Assembly (NCBI GenBank): GCA_002365025.1
Contig: DEYX01000130.1
Location: 1 to 20,755, forward strand
Source of the DNA: Hungatella sp. UBA3147
GTDB taxonomy: Bacteria; Bacillota; Clostridia; Lachnospirales; Lachnospiraceae
DNA length: 20,755 bases
Direction: 5' to 3'
Positions 7,790-16,026 of this stretch are shown in pieces. The translations under genes and the position numbers were made by a program. Positions within the stretch are counted from its first letter, which is position 1. Each line of letters starts with the position of its first letter. The notes beneath the pieces were generated by a model, which did not search any database, was not told where the DNA came from, and was given only the letters and a program-made list of their open reading frames with translations.

Positions 7790-8778
7790 TAAACCTCCTC
7801 CTTCCATTGTGAATCATATTTAAAACATCGGATCTTCCTGCCGTCCTTTTCCGTAAGTTCCGGCATTCTTTCCCCACATATCGGTTTTGCATATTCACAT
7901 CTTGGGCAAAAGGCGCAGCCTTTAGGCATTGAATCGTAGCTCGGAACCATGCCCTTAATGACAGGAAGCTCCTCCACCTCACCATCCAGCCTGGGGATAC
8001 AGCTCATAAGGCCTTCCGTATAGGGATGCATGGGATGATCAAAGATTTCATCCGTGGTCCCCTGTTCCACGACCTTTCCTGCATACATGACCATGACATA
8101 ATCTGCCACTTCGGCGATCACCCCCAGGTCATGAGTGATCATCATGATGGAGGCGCCTGTCTTTTGCTTCAATTCATTTATCAGATCCAGAATCTGTGCC
8201 TGAATCGTGACATCAAGAGCTGTCGTCGGCTCATCACAGATTAAAAGCTCCGGATTGCAGCAAAGAGCCATGGCAATCATGACCCGCTGGCGCATGCCTC
8301 CGGAAAGCTGGTGAGGGTACTCATCGATCCGCTTTTCCGGCAAAGGAATTTTTACCATGCGAAGCATCTCTATGGCCTTTTCACGAGCCTGATGCCTGGA
8401 TATTCCCACCTCATGAATGATCAGGGCTTCCATGATCTGCTGCCCTACGGTGAACACAGGATTTAGGGAGGTCATTGGTTCCTGAAAGATCATTGCAATC
8501 TTCTTCCCCCGGATCTTTCTCATTTCATCTGGGGATTTCTCTAAAAGATTTTCTCCCCTGTAGATAATTTCCCCTCCTTCAATCCTACCCGGAGGGGTCT
8601 CTAAAAGCTGCATAATGGACAGAGAGGTAATGCTCTTTCCGCATCCCGATTCCCCTACAACTCCCAGGGTTTTTCCCTGTTCTATGGAAAAGGAAACATC
8701 ATTCACTGCCTTTACTACACCTGCATCTGTATAGAAATATGTTTTTAAATTTTTAACTTCAATTAATTTATTAACCAT
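7789..8778 (-). CDS. dppD: Di/oligopeptide ABC transporter ATPase (DppD/OppD family)
   Basis: This is the second ATPase of the peptide importer, 329 residues. Motifs seen: Walker A GESGCGKS (42-49), Q-loop FQEP (98-101), signature LSGGMRQR (158-165), Walker B LLICDEP (178-184) and H-loop H216 (ITHDLG). The C-terminal domain has a cysteine cluster (C288, C291, C294, C301, C318 around GCAFCPRC), the arrangement found in DppD-type proteins that can carry an iron-sulfur centre; binding here is unproven. The ATG at 8778 is preceded by TTAGGAGG. It pairs with the DppF-type ATPase to form the asymmetric heterodimer expected under the two permeases. Confidence 0.94.
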   Translation of the reverse strand: MVNKLIEVKNLKTYFYTDAGVVKAVNDVSFSIEQGKTLGVVGESGCGKSITSLSIMQLLETPPGRIEGGEIIYRGENLLEKSPDEMRKIRGKKIAMIFQEPMTSLNPVFTVGQQIMEALIIHEVGISRHQAREKAIEMLRMVKIPLPEKRIDEYPHQLSGGMRQRVMIAMALCCNPELLICDEPTTALDVTIQAQILDLINELKQKTGASIMMITHDLGVIAEVADYVMVMYAGKVVEQGTTDEIFDHPMHPYTEGLMSCIPRLDGEVEELPVIKGMVPSYDSMPKGCAFCPRCEYAKPICGERMPELTEKDGRKIRCFKYDSQWKEEV

Positions 8779-8791
8779 CGTTTCCTCCTAA

Positions 8792-9703
8792 TCAGGCTCT
8801 AAGCTTGGGATCCAGGGCATCTCTAAGTCCATCTCCAAAGATATTAAATGCTACGACCGTCACCATAATGGCAATTCCTGGCACGATACTGTACACCGGT
8901 AGGAAGCTGATAAAAGACTGGGCAGAACTGATCATGTTACCCCAGCTTGGAGTAGGCGGCTGGATGCCAAGGCCAAGAAAGCTTAAGGAAGCCTCATACA
9001 TGATGGCATTGGGGATTCCCAAGGTCACGAGCACAATCACCGTTGATAAGCAATTGGGAATCAGGTGCTTTGTAATGATCCGGAAGGAGGTTCCGCCGCT
9101 GGCCTTGCTGGCTTCCACATACTCCTTTTCCTTCAGCTGCATGACCGAGCCTCGGATCAGCCGTGCGGTTCTCACCCAGGTCAGAAGGCCAAGGGCTATA
9201 AACAGATTCTGAAGGCCCTGCCCCATAAAGGTCATAATCGCCATGGCAAATAGAAGATCCGGGAATGCAGCAAAAATCTCCATGATACGGGATATCAGGG
9301 TATCCACCGCCCCTCCAAAATAACCTGCAATGGCTCCAAGCGTGATTCCGATAGCAGATGCAAGGATCTGAGCCAGGATTCCGATGCTTAAGGATACCCT
9401 GGTTCCATAGATTAGGCGGGATAAAATATCTCTTCCATATTCATCCGCACCCAGAAGATGCTTGGATGAGGGCGGTGCCAGAACCGAGGCATAGTCCTGG
9501 TAAGTTGGATCATAAGGGCTTACAACAGGCGCAAACAGGGCCAGCAAAACCAGAAAAAGGATCACTCCCAGGCAGAATAAGGCCGCCTTATTCTTTTTAA
9601 GCCTCTTAAAGCTGTCCTTATAATAGCTGGAATATTCCATCTCACCATTCAGGAGCTGCTCTTCAAATTTCTTCTGCTTTGTAAAAATACTTAATATCTT
9701 CAT
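8792..9703 (-). CDS. dppC: Di/oligopeptide ABC transporter permease (DppC/OppC family)
   Basis: This 303-residue inner-membrane permease has an N-terminal cytoplasmic stretch, a first membrane helix at about residues 40-62, then the family sequence LLGADEYGRDILSR (83-96). Several more helices follow, with the cytoplasmic ATPase-coupling EAA loop EYVEASKASGG (about 194-204). The last helices contain LSFLGLGIQPPTPSWG, a DppC/OppC hallmark. Its ATG shares one base with the dppB stop codon (TGATG), so translation is coupled. It forms the heterodimeric channel with the preceding permease. Confidence 0.95.
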   Translation of the reverse strand: MKILSIFTKQKKFEEQLLNGEMEYSSYYKDSFKRLKKNKAALFCLGVILFLVLLALFAPVVSPYDPTYQDYASVLAPPSSKHLLGADEYGRDILSRLIYGTRVSLSIGILAQILASAIGITLGAIAGYFGGAVDTLISRIMEIFAAFPDLLFAMAIMTFMGQGLQNLFIALGLLTWVRTARLIRGSVMQLKEKEYVEASKASGGTSFRIITKHLIPNCLSTVIVLVTLGIPNAIMYEASLSFLGLGIQPPTPSWGNMISSAQSFISFLPVYSIVPGIAIMVTVVAFNIFGDGLRDALDPKLRA

Positions 9704-10635
9704 CAGTTCGCTCCTTTCCCGTAGCGGATTCTTGGATCAATAAATGCATAAGAAATATCCACCAGCAGATTTACGATTACAAATACGAATGCAATATACA
9801 TCACGGTCCCTTCCAAAAGCGGCAGGTCACGGTTTGACATGGAATCTACCGCCAGCTTCCCGATTCCGGGTATGGAAAAAACCCTTTCAATTAACATAGA
9901 GCCTGTCAGCATGTTTCCAAGCTCTGTACCAACCAGCGTGATGATAGGAATCATGGCATTTTTCAGGGCATGCTTCATAATGACCAGACCTTCCTTTACT
10001 CCCTTTGCCCTTGCGGTTCTGATATAATCCTGCTTGATCACGTCAAGCATGCTGGTGCGGGTGATACGTGCGATGCTTCCTGCATAGCGCGTGCCCAGTG
10101 CAATACTTGGAAGGATAAAAAATACAGGTCCCTCAAAACCGGAGATGGGAAGTAAGTCCAGCTTCAGCCCAAAAATGATCTGAAGAATGATGGCTATCCA
10201 GAATGACGGTGCAGACACTCCGACAATGGAAATGGTCATAAGCACCGAATCGACCCATTTACCCCGGTTAATTGCAGCGGCCATACCACAGGCCACTCCA
10301 AGGACGACAGCAAATAAAAAGGACATGGAGGCCAGCTTTACAGTTACCATAAAGCAGCGCACCAGGGCCGTTGTCACTACCTCTTTTGTGAAATAAGACT
10401 TGCCAAAATCCAGATGGATGGCACCCTTTAAAAAATTCAAATATTGCTGAGGCAGGGACACATCAAGCCCAAGCTCATGACGTACCTTGGCAATGGTCTG
10501 CGCATCTGCCCGCTTTTCAAGCATTAACTCCACAGGGTCTCCCGGTACGACCTGGAGAAGAATAAAAGTAATAAGACTTATCCCAAACAATACTAACAGC
10601 GTCTGGAACAGTCTTTTTGAAATATATTGAAACAT
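9703..10635 (-). CDS. dppB: Di/oligopeptide ABC transporter permease (DppB/OppB family)
   Basis: This 310-residue permease starts MFQYISKRLFQTL with a membrane helix at about 9-30, followed by the family motif VVPGDP (29-34). The coupling EAA loop DYIRTARAKG lies at about 203-212 and a C-terminal helix ends in FIDPRIRYG, typical of DppB. The ribosome site AAAGGGG lies 6 bases before the ATG. That same GGGG can pair in a hairpin with the T-tract of the upstream terminator, so expression of this and later transporter genes may be limited relative to the binding protein. Confidence 0.95.
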   Translation of the reverse strand: MFQYISKRLFQTLLVLFGISLITFILLQVVPGDPVELMLEKRADAQTIAKVRHELGLDVSLPQQYLNFLKGAIHLDFGKSYFTKEVVTTALVRCFMVTVKLASMSFLFAVVLGVACGMAAAINRGKWVDSVLMTISIVGVSAPSFWIAIILQIIFGLKLDLLPISGFEGPVFFILPSIALGTRYAGSIARITRTSMLDVIKQDYIRTARAKGVKEGLVIMKHALKNAMIPIITLVGTELGNMLTGSMLIERVFSIPGIGKLAVDSMSNRDLPLLEGTVMYIAFVFVIVNLLVDISYAFIDPRIRYGKGAN

Positions 10636-10641
10636 ATGGTT

Positions 10642-10682
10642 CCCCTTTTTCTTATAAAAAGGGAGTGGAAAACCACTCCCTT
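10642..10682 (-). terminator. Intra-operon terminator and alternative hairpin between dppA and dppB
   Basis: On the minus strand a 10-bp stem (AAGGGAGTGG / CCACTCCCTT, 10659-10682) with a TTTT loop is followed by a T-run, a textbook intrinsic terminator. Part of its 3' arm and the T-run (CCCTTTTT) can instead pair with AAAAAGGG just downstream (8 bp, 5-base loop). That second hairpin would cover the dppB ribosome site. It probably makes the binding protein more abundant than the permease and ATPase subunits, as is common in ABC operons. Any regulated switching is inference. Confidence 0.8.
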
Positions 10683-10703
10683 AGGTCACGTACTCCAATT
10701 GCA

Positions 10704-12332
10704 TTATTGTTGGAAATCAGCGTTTGCGTAAAAGTTCCGGAATGTTGAATCCATAACAAGTCCTGTAATCTTTGGGTTTAAAAGATAACATTTAGATTCA
10801 TTGTAAATAGGTGCAATAGCATAATCCTCTCTTGAGAGAATGTGTTCAGCCTTTACATAAACTTCCTGGCGCTCTCCTTCATCCGAGGTCTGCACACCAG
10901 CTTCCATCAGTTTCTTAAATTCCTCGTTATGCCAGAAGCTTGAAGAGCGGTCTGTACGGGAATCACTTACCGGATACAGCATGCTGTCCGGATCGTTGTA
11001 ATCCACATACCAGTTGCCCACTCCGGCATCCACGCCGCCGGATTTTTTCATATCAGACCATGCCGCTGAATCAACCTGTTCAATTGTAACGTTAATGCCT
11101 GCTGCCTTTGCCTGCTCCTGGAATGCGGTGGCAATGGGGATAGAGGTGGCATATTTTGTATTTACCGTAAGCCGGAGGTCATATCCATTTGCATATCCTG
11201 CCTCTGCAAGAAGAGCCTTTGCGCCCTCTGGATCGTAAGCAAATTCCTCCAGGGAATCATCATGTCCGATGATGCCGGCTGGAATAAAGGAGCTTGCAGG
11301 CTTTGCAGTGCCATGGAATATACTCTCACAAATCGCCTGTCTGTTGATGGACATAGAAATGGCCTGTCTTATTTTAGGATCGGAAATAGACTTAACATTA
11401 AAGGTCATATAATATCCGCCGATAGGCTGGAACATATGCATCTGATCTTTTAATTTTGGATCTGCATTATAAACCGGATACATGTTTGTCTCCACATCCA
11501 CGTAATCGATATTTCCCTTCTGGTATTCCAGAACCTGAGTATTGGCATCCTCAATGAACTTATAGCTTACGCCGTCAAGCTTAGGGGCATTGCCGTAGTA
11601 ACCGTCAAATCTTGAAATCTCCACGCCCACGCCCGGGGTATAGCTGTCAAACTTAAAGGGGCCGGTACCGATCAGTTCTGTCTTTCCCCAGTTATCCCCT
11701 GCCGCCTCACAGGCCTCTGCAGGATATATCCCGCAGTATGGAGTGGATAAAACAGAAACAAACGGCGTATAGACCTCTGACAACGTAATGGTAAAATGAG
11801 TATCATCAATGACTTTGATTCCAGTCAGCTCATTGGCAGAACCGTCTGCCAGAGCTTCATAGCCTTCCACATTTTCCAAAAGGCTTCCCATGCTCTGCTT
11901 TTTTACAACCCTTTCCAGAGAGTACTTCACATCAGAGCTTTTCAGAGTTTCCCCGTTATGGAATTTAACTCCGTCGGTCAGTTCAAAGGAATAGGTAAGC
12001 ATATCATCGGACAGCTCCGGCTCCTTAGCTAAAAGTGTTGGAACCACCTTTCCTCCATCAAGGGTTGTAAGAAGAGATTCCACCACATTATCCGTAACCT
12101 TCATGATAAGGCTGTATGTATATTGCTGCATATCATATGCAACCTGGGGATCCACTGCCGCTACACGGAGGATCTTTGCTCCTGTGTTTTCAGCCGCTGC
12201 GTCGGAGCCTGCCGCTGCCGTTGTTTCAGATGTTATGGGGGAAGTGCCTGAAGAACTGCTGCAGGCGGATAATGCAGCCGCCATGGAAACAGCCAAACCC
12301 AGCGAAATAAGTTTTTTAATGGTTTTTTTCAT
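10704..12332 (-). CDS. dppA: Peptide ABC transporter substrate-binding lipoprotein (family 5)
   Basis: This 542-residue lipoprotein captures peptides outside the membrane and delivers them to the DppBC-type permease. It has a charged N-terminus (MKKTIKK), a hydrophobic segment, and the lipobox LSAC with Cys24, then a Ser/Thr/Ala-rich linker to about residue 50. The family-5 solute-binding domain includes FELTDGVKFHNGE and DVKYSLERV near the N-terminal third and LLAEAGYANGYDLRL further on. The open frame extends upstream to 12437, but that part has no ribosome site and overlaps the promoter; GAGAGGAG lies just before the ATG at 12332. It is the first gene of the operon. Family-5 proteins also bind nickel or other ligands, but the downstream epimerase and hydrolases favour peptides. 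Not to be confused with the unrelated B. subtilis D-aminopeptidase called DppA. Confidence 0.94.
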   Translation of the reverse strand: MKKTIKKLISLGLAVSMAAALSACSSSSGTSPITSETTAAAGSDAAAENTGAKILRVAAVDPQVAYDMQQYTYSLIMKVTDNVVESLLTTLDGGKVVPTLLAKEPELSDDMLTYSFELTDGVKFHNGETLKSSDVKYSLERVVKKQSMGSLLENVEGYEALADGSANELTGIKVIDDTHFTITLSEVYTPFVSVLSTPYCGIYPAEACEAAGDNWGKTELIGTGPFKFDSYTPGVGVEISRFDGYYGNAPKLDGVSYKFIEDANTQVLEYQKGNIDYVDVETNMYPVYNADPKLKDQMHMFQPIGGYYMTFNVKSISDPKIRQAISMSINRQAICESIFHGTAKPASSFIPAGIIGHDDSLEEFAYDPEGAKALLAEAGYANGYDLRLTVNTKYATSIPIATAFQEQAKAAGINVTIEQVDSAAWSDMKKSGGVDAGVGNWYVDYNDPDSMLYPVSDSRTDRSSSFWHNEEFKKLMEAGVQTSDEGERQEVYVKAEHILSREDYAIAPIYNESKCYLLNPKITGLVMDSTFRNFYANADFQQ

Positions 12333-12390
12333 AATTCCTCTCCTCTCAAAGTGCATAATTATGTATTGTTCCGTATTAGCTACTTTCTTC

Positions 12391-12419
12391 AGTTTAATGA
12401 CACCACGTGTATTTGTCAA
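12391..12419 (-). promoter_or_regulatory. Promoter of the peptide uptake operon
   Basis: On the minus strand a perfect TTGACA (12414-12419) is separated by 17 bases from TAAACT (12391-12396, four of six). The spacer contains the palindrome CACGTG, and GACA/TGTC half-sites flank it (about 12399-12417), which could be an operator. No CodY-like motif was clear. The predicted leader is about 52 bases. Confidence 0.6.
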
Positions 12420-12502
12420 TATTCTCCGGTATGCCAATAATGTATAATTATAATTCCTTAGTGTTATACCTATGCTAAAAGCCGGCTTATATCTCCCTAT
12501 AA

Positions 12503-12556
12503 CATAAGAAAAGGCCGCTGCTTTGTCCCCGATTCCTCATTGACAAAGCAGCGGCC
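12503..12556 (-). terminator. Intrinsic terminator after secDF
   Basis: A perfect 15-bp inverted repeat (GGCCGCTGCTTTGTC at 12513-12527 and its complement at 12542-12556) with a 14-base loop is followed on the minus strand by TTTTCTTATG. It lies 24 bases after the SecDF stop codon and separates that gene from the peptide operon. Confidence 0.88.
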
Positions 12557-12579
12557 CATACAGGCTTAAAAATCGCTTT

Positions 12580-14751
12580 TTACTTTTTAACTTTTACTTT
12601 TCTCTTCTCCCACATAGCCCAAAGCGTACCTGCCACGCAAATGGAGGAGTAGCATCCGGTCAGGATACCAAAGAACATTGGAAGTGAAAACTCCAAAATA
12701 GACCCGATCTGGAAGTAAACGGAAGCTGCCAGAATGATAAGCACGCAGATTCCAGTGGTACAGGATGTATTGATGGACCTTCCAAGGGTCTGGGTGGTAC
12801 TGATATTTACCAGCTCATCGACCGGCATTTTGGTATCCTTCTTTCTGTTTTCACGGATTCGGTCATAGATAACGATGGTATCGTTGATGGAATAACCGAT
12901 TATCGTTAGGACGACCGCCACAAAAGCATCGTTTAACGGAATCCGGAACAGCACGAATACAAAGAACACCACAATTACATCATGGAGCAGCGCAATCATT
13001 GCAGTAACTCCTGCAGGAAGGCCGGATATTGCTGAAAACCGGATCCAAACATAAACAACAATGAAAAGCAGGGAAAGTACAATAGCAACCGCAGCATTCT
13101 TCATTGCCTTTGCTCCGATATAAGGCTCAACTACATAGGTCTCTGACAGTTTTGCATCTGCATTGTCAGAAGTACTGTTGATGGCATCCGTTACCTTTTT
13201 CTGATCTTCCGGAGACATACCTGAATTTCCTGCAAGTGTGACGGAAAGTCTCTTAAGCCCGGTCATGTTGTCTTCCTTGATCTGAACGGTAACCGGCCGG
13301 TTTGTCTCTTTCTCAATGGCAGCCTGGATCTTACCTGTATCCGCTTCGTCTGATACGGAATAGCTTAATACTGCACCTCCAGTAAACTGGGTATCCAGCT
13401 TTACTCCAAAGATAAAGCAGCCTACAATTCCGAAAAGTATTACAGCTCCGGAGATGATTCCAAAAATATATTTCTTCTGATAGAACGGTATGATTTTTTT
13501 ATCTTTTCTGATACGGAACCATTTTCCATCATTCCATGGTGCATTCTGGATCAGGGATAATAAAAGCTGCTTGGAAACAGTTACACCTACCAGGAGGTTC
13601 ACGATCATACCGATCAGTAACGTATAACCAAAACTCAGCATGGTGCCTGAACCTAAAAACATCAGGATTATTGCAACAATGGCTGTGGTCACATTTCCGT
13701 CTAAAACTGATGAGAAAGCATTTTTATATCCGGTCAATACTGCGCCCTTTACGGAAATCCCCTTTTTAAGTTCATCCGAGATACGTTCTGAGATAATAAT
13801 ATTCGTATCCACCGCCATACCTATGGTCAGGATAATACCGGCAATACCCGGAAGGGTTAAGGTGTACTGCGGAATCGAGACGGCAAGCATCTGCAGAACC
13901 GTCTGCAGGACCAGAGTGACACAGGCAACAGCGCCTGGCAGCTTATAAAATACCAGCATAAACAAGCAGATCACTAAAAACGCAGCCAGTCCTGCATATA
14001 TCATAATCGATAAAGCATTGTTTCCAAGAGAAGGGCTTATGGTGGAGAAATTGGTGGTCTTTAGGGAAAATGGAAGAGAGCCTGCATTGATCTTCTCAGC
14101 CAGATTCTTAGCATCATCATAATCCTGCATTCCTGTAATAACTGCCTGTCCGCCTGATATCTTAGTCTGTACTGTCGGACTGGAAATCAGATCCTGATCC
14201 ATGTAAATGCTCATCCGTTTTCCGATCAGCTTTCCTGTCGCGTCTTCAAACAGCTTGGAGCCTTCTGCATTAAAGCTGAGAGCTACCTGATAGCTCTTGA
14301 TCCCGTTGTTATTTGCGGTCTCAGGGGCTGCGTTCTGTACATCTTTTCCCTGAATCAGAACATTACCATCAGGATCCCGGAATGTAAGCTCAGCCATCTC
14401 ACCTAACTCCGCAATGGCCTCTTCCGGGTTAAAATTGGTCTCCCCGGATTTCCATGGGAACCGAACGATGATATATCCTCCGTTTTTATCCACGGTCACC
14501 TCGCGGTCAACGATATTCTGGTTATCCATACGGGTCTCTATGACCTGTCTGGCTGTATCAAGTTCCTTTTCTGATGGGGTGCGGTCAAGTCCCTGGGGTT
14601 CAAATACTGCCTCTACTCCTCCGCGGATGTCGATACCGTAACGCATTTCACGTACACCCTTAATACCGCTTCCGGCCCCAAATGCCGCAACACAAATGAG
14701 AGCCGCAATTACTATTAAAATTGCAGCAAGCATTTTCTTTCCTGGCTTCAT
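12580..14751 (-). CDS. secDF: Protein translocase subunit SecDF (fused SecD and SecF)
   Basis: This 723-residue membrane protein uses the proton gradient to pull secreted proteins out of the SecYEG channel. The SecD half has an N-terminal helix, the conserved GIDIRGG motif (39-45), a large extracytoplasmic domain (about 50-240), and GMAVDTNIIISERI (311-324). The SecF half begins near 425 with a new helix, then FTGG (456-459), an extracytoplasmic loop, and GYSINDTIVIYDRIRE (619-634). D315, D624 and R658 appear to correspond to the proton-path residues D340, D637 and R671 of the Thermus protein. Twelve membrane segments are expected. The single frame shows a real fusion. ATG 14751 is preceded by AGAGGAT. 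It is followed by a strong terminator. Confidence 0.96.
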   Translation of the reverse strand: MKPGKKMLAAILIVIAALICVAAFGAGSGIKGVREMRYGIDIRGGVEAVFEPQGLDRTPSEKELDTARQVIETRMDNQNIVDREVTVDKNGGYIIVRFPWKSGETNFNPEEAIAELGEMAELTFRDPDGNVLIQGKDVQNAAPETANNNGIKSYQVALSFNAEGSKLFEDATGKLIGKRMSIYMDQDLISSPTVQTKISGGQAVITGMQDYDDAKNLAEKINAGSLPFSLKTTNFSTISPSLGNNALSIMIYAGLAAFLVICLFMLVFYKLPGAVACVTLVLQTVLQMLAVSIPQYTLTLPGIAGIILTIGMAVDTNIIISERISDELKKGISVKGAVLTGYKNAFSSVLDGNVTTAIVAIILMFLGSGTMLSFGYTLLIGMIVNLLVGVTVSKQLLLSLIQNAPWNDGKWFRIRKDKKIIPFYQKKYIFGIISGAVILFGIVGCFIFGVKLDTQFTGGAVLSYSVSDEADTGKIQAAIEKETNRPVTVQIKEDNMTGLKRLSVTLAGNSGMSPEDQKKVTDAINSTSDNADAKLSETYVVEPYIGAKAMKNAAVAIVLSLLFIVVYVWIRFSAISGLPAGVTAMIALLHDVIVVFFVFVLFRIPLNDAFVAVVLTIIGYSINDTIVIYDRIRENRKKDTKMPVDELVNISTTQTLGRSINTSCTTGICVLIILAASVYFQIGSILEFSLPMFFGILTGCYSSICVAGTLWAMWEKRKVKVKK

Positions 14752-14769
14752 TGGTTATCCTCTTTTCTT

Positions 14770-14775
14770 ATTATA
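14770..14775 (-). promoter_or_regulatory. Possible secondary -10 element before secDF
   Basis: A perfect TATAAT occurs on the minus strand 19 bases before the SecDF start, in the A/T-rich gap after the preceding gene. No -35 is found at good spacing (a TTGGAA lies 20 bases upstream), and the leader would be very short, so this may be chance. Confidence 0.2.
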
Positions 14776-14790
14776 ATTTTAAATACTTTT

Positions 14791-15219
14791 TTAAATTCCA
14801 ACCCTTGCTCCTTTCTCACCATCCGAATCATGGATGTACCTGATCAGATACTCCCTGCCGGCATACCCCTCCTTCATCAACATGGTTCGTCCCGACCAAA
14901 ATATAAGCGGGGCAGGCAGGAATAATTCTTTGACCGCCAGATACTTTAATGGTAAGATTCCGATTAAGTACCTGCTCCAGGCATCAACCAGCGTTTCACC
15001 CGCAGCCTCTTCCTCTAAGGCTCCCGGAAATTCAGCAACCGCGTCATTCTTTTTCGGATGAGTATATCCCATTGGCAGGGCCTGCGTTATAATTAAAAGG
15101 GCCTGTCCAGGTATCCAGTCCATGCCCAGCGCATTCAGTTCTCCAAAAAGTAAGGCAATACAACATAACAGTGCCAGTATCCGGCTGACAGATCTGGTTT
15201 TCTTCACCTGGTATTTCAA
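14791..15219 (-). CDS. Hypothetical membrane-associated protein (probable TTG start)
   Basis: I do not recognise this family. The likely start is TTG at 15219, which sits 7 bases after an excellent AGGAGG site and gives 142 residues beginning MKYQVKKTRSVSR. A hydrophobic segment follows at about 14-34 (ILALLCCIALLFG), which fits a signal anchor or uncleaved signal peptide, then a second hydrophobic stretch (ALLIITQALPMG). After an acidic linker there is another hydrophobic region (LIGILPLKYLAVKELF) and a charged C-terminus (REYLIRYIHDSDGEKG). An ATG at 15255 in the same frame lacks a good ribosome site. It ends 39 bases before SecDF on the same strand and probably shares its transcript, so a link to secretion is possible but only by position. 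Confidence 0.6.
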   Translation of the reverse strand: MKYQVKKTRSVSRILALLCCIALLFGELNALGMDWIPGQALLIITQALPMGYTHPKKNDAVAEFPGALEEEAAGETLVDAWSRYLIGILPLKYLAVKELFLPAPLIFWSGRTMLMKEGYAGREYLIRYIHDSDGEKGARVGI

Positions 15220-15279
15220 TGGTACTCCTCCTGCGGCAGCCGCATCATAAAACATAATAATCGGATGATATCCTGTTGC

Positions 15280-15308
15280 ATTGTACTACAATTTTTAACG
15301 AAACACAA
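15280..15308 (-). promoter_or_regulatory. Probable promoter for the hypothetical gene and secDF
   Basis: On the minus strand TACAAT (15280-15285, five of six) lies 17 bases from TTGTGT (15303-15308, three of six). The start near 15273 would give about a 54-base leader before the TTG start at 15219, which supports that start choice. The surrounding gap 15256-15350 holds no other clear element. Confidence 0.4.
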
Positions 15309-15350
15309 CCCTGGTCTTATGGAAAATGCCATATTCATGACGTAGTTTAT

Positions 15351-15926
15351 TCAGGGCTTAATTTTTTTCAGAATTTGTTCCAGCGAACCTTTTTCTTCCT
15401 CCGTAAGCAGGGAAAAAATACTGTCATTCTCCCTCTTCCACTTCCTCATATGTACTTTGGCCGACTCGTATCCCTTACCGGTCAGTGAGATCTTTATGTC
15501 TTTTCCTTCATCCTGCTTCCGGCTGATATAGCCCTTTTTCTCCAGCTTTTGCAAAGCCTCCTCCAGTTCTTTAAAAAGCGGCCCTGAATTTTCCTTAAGC
15601 TCCTTATGTGTCAGGTCACCTTTTTCAGCCAGTTCTGCCATTATATAAAGCCCGACCCCTTTCCCGCCCTGCTTCCCGGCTTTCCGCTCAGGCAGCAGAC
15701 GGCTGACATTATTAAATAGGTGTATCAGTCTGATTTCGGACTGGGTATCTTTCCATTCTACCGTTTCAGGATCCTTGGCTGGTTCCTTTTCTTCTTCTTT
15801 TACCTTCTTCTCTTCCTTTTTTCTCTTTTCCGCCAATGCTCTTCCTTTTCCGCAGTGGGGATCTATTAAAGAACAATGTCTTTTGCAGTATGGGCAGTGT
15901 TCTTTCGCAAGTATTTCATTTTTCAT
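15351..15926 (-). CDS. MarR-like winged-helix regulator with N-terminal Cys/His cluster
   Basis: This 191-residue protein has three parts. The N-terminus carries HCPYCKRHC followed by DPHCGKG, giving C11, C14, C18 and C25 with H10, H17 and H24, a plausible zinc- or redox-sensing site. A Lys/Glu-rich, probably helical or flexible linker covers about 30-56. A MarR-type winged helix-turn-helix follows (about 65-165), with LTHKELKENSG leading into the recognition region, then KLEKKGYISRKQDEGKDIKISLT as the wing. The ATG at 15926 follows CGGAGG. It is transcribed away from a GyrI-like gene. It may repress one or both divergent genes, with metal or thiol state as signal; this is inference. The N-terminal cluster is not part of classical MarR. 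Confidence 0.85.
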   Translation of the reverse strand: MKNEILAKEHCPYCKRHCSLIDPHCGKGRALAEKRKKEEKKVKEEEKEPAKDPETVEWKDTQSEIRLIHLFNNVSRLLPERKAGKQGGKGVGLYIMAELAEKGDLTHKELKENSGPLFKELEEALQKLEKKGYISRKQDEGKDIKISLTGKGYESAKVHMRKWKRENDSIFSLLTEEEKGSLEQILKKIKP

Positions 15927-15946
15927 TCCGGTTCCTCCGTTCGTGC

Positions 15947-15975
15947 ATTTTAAAACTTCTATTCCAACATTGCAA
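15947..15975 (-). promoter_or_regulatory. Candidate proximal promoter of the MarR-like gene
   Basis: On the minus strand TTGCAA (15970-15975) and TAAAAT (15947-15952) are 17 bases apart, but the leader would be only about 14 bases. A second candidate, TTGCAT (16082-16087) and TAAAAT (16059-16064), also with 17 bases, lies upstream and would start inside the tandem repeat at 16027-16060. I cannot decide between them. Confidence 0.35.
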
Positions 15976-16026
15976 AGCTTGCCATTCTCCTAAAATTTAC
16001 AGTAATGGCCATGATCCGTTTCCATT

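Noticed and set aside
7790..7807. Start at 7807 for the DppF-type ATPase
   Set aside because: The strong AGGAGGAGG site lies downstream of it and fits the ATG at 7789.
12333..12437. Upstream start at 12437 for the peptide-binding protein
   Set aside because: It would run through the predicted promoter and add 35 residues before a normal lipoprotein signal; no ribosome site.
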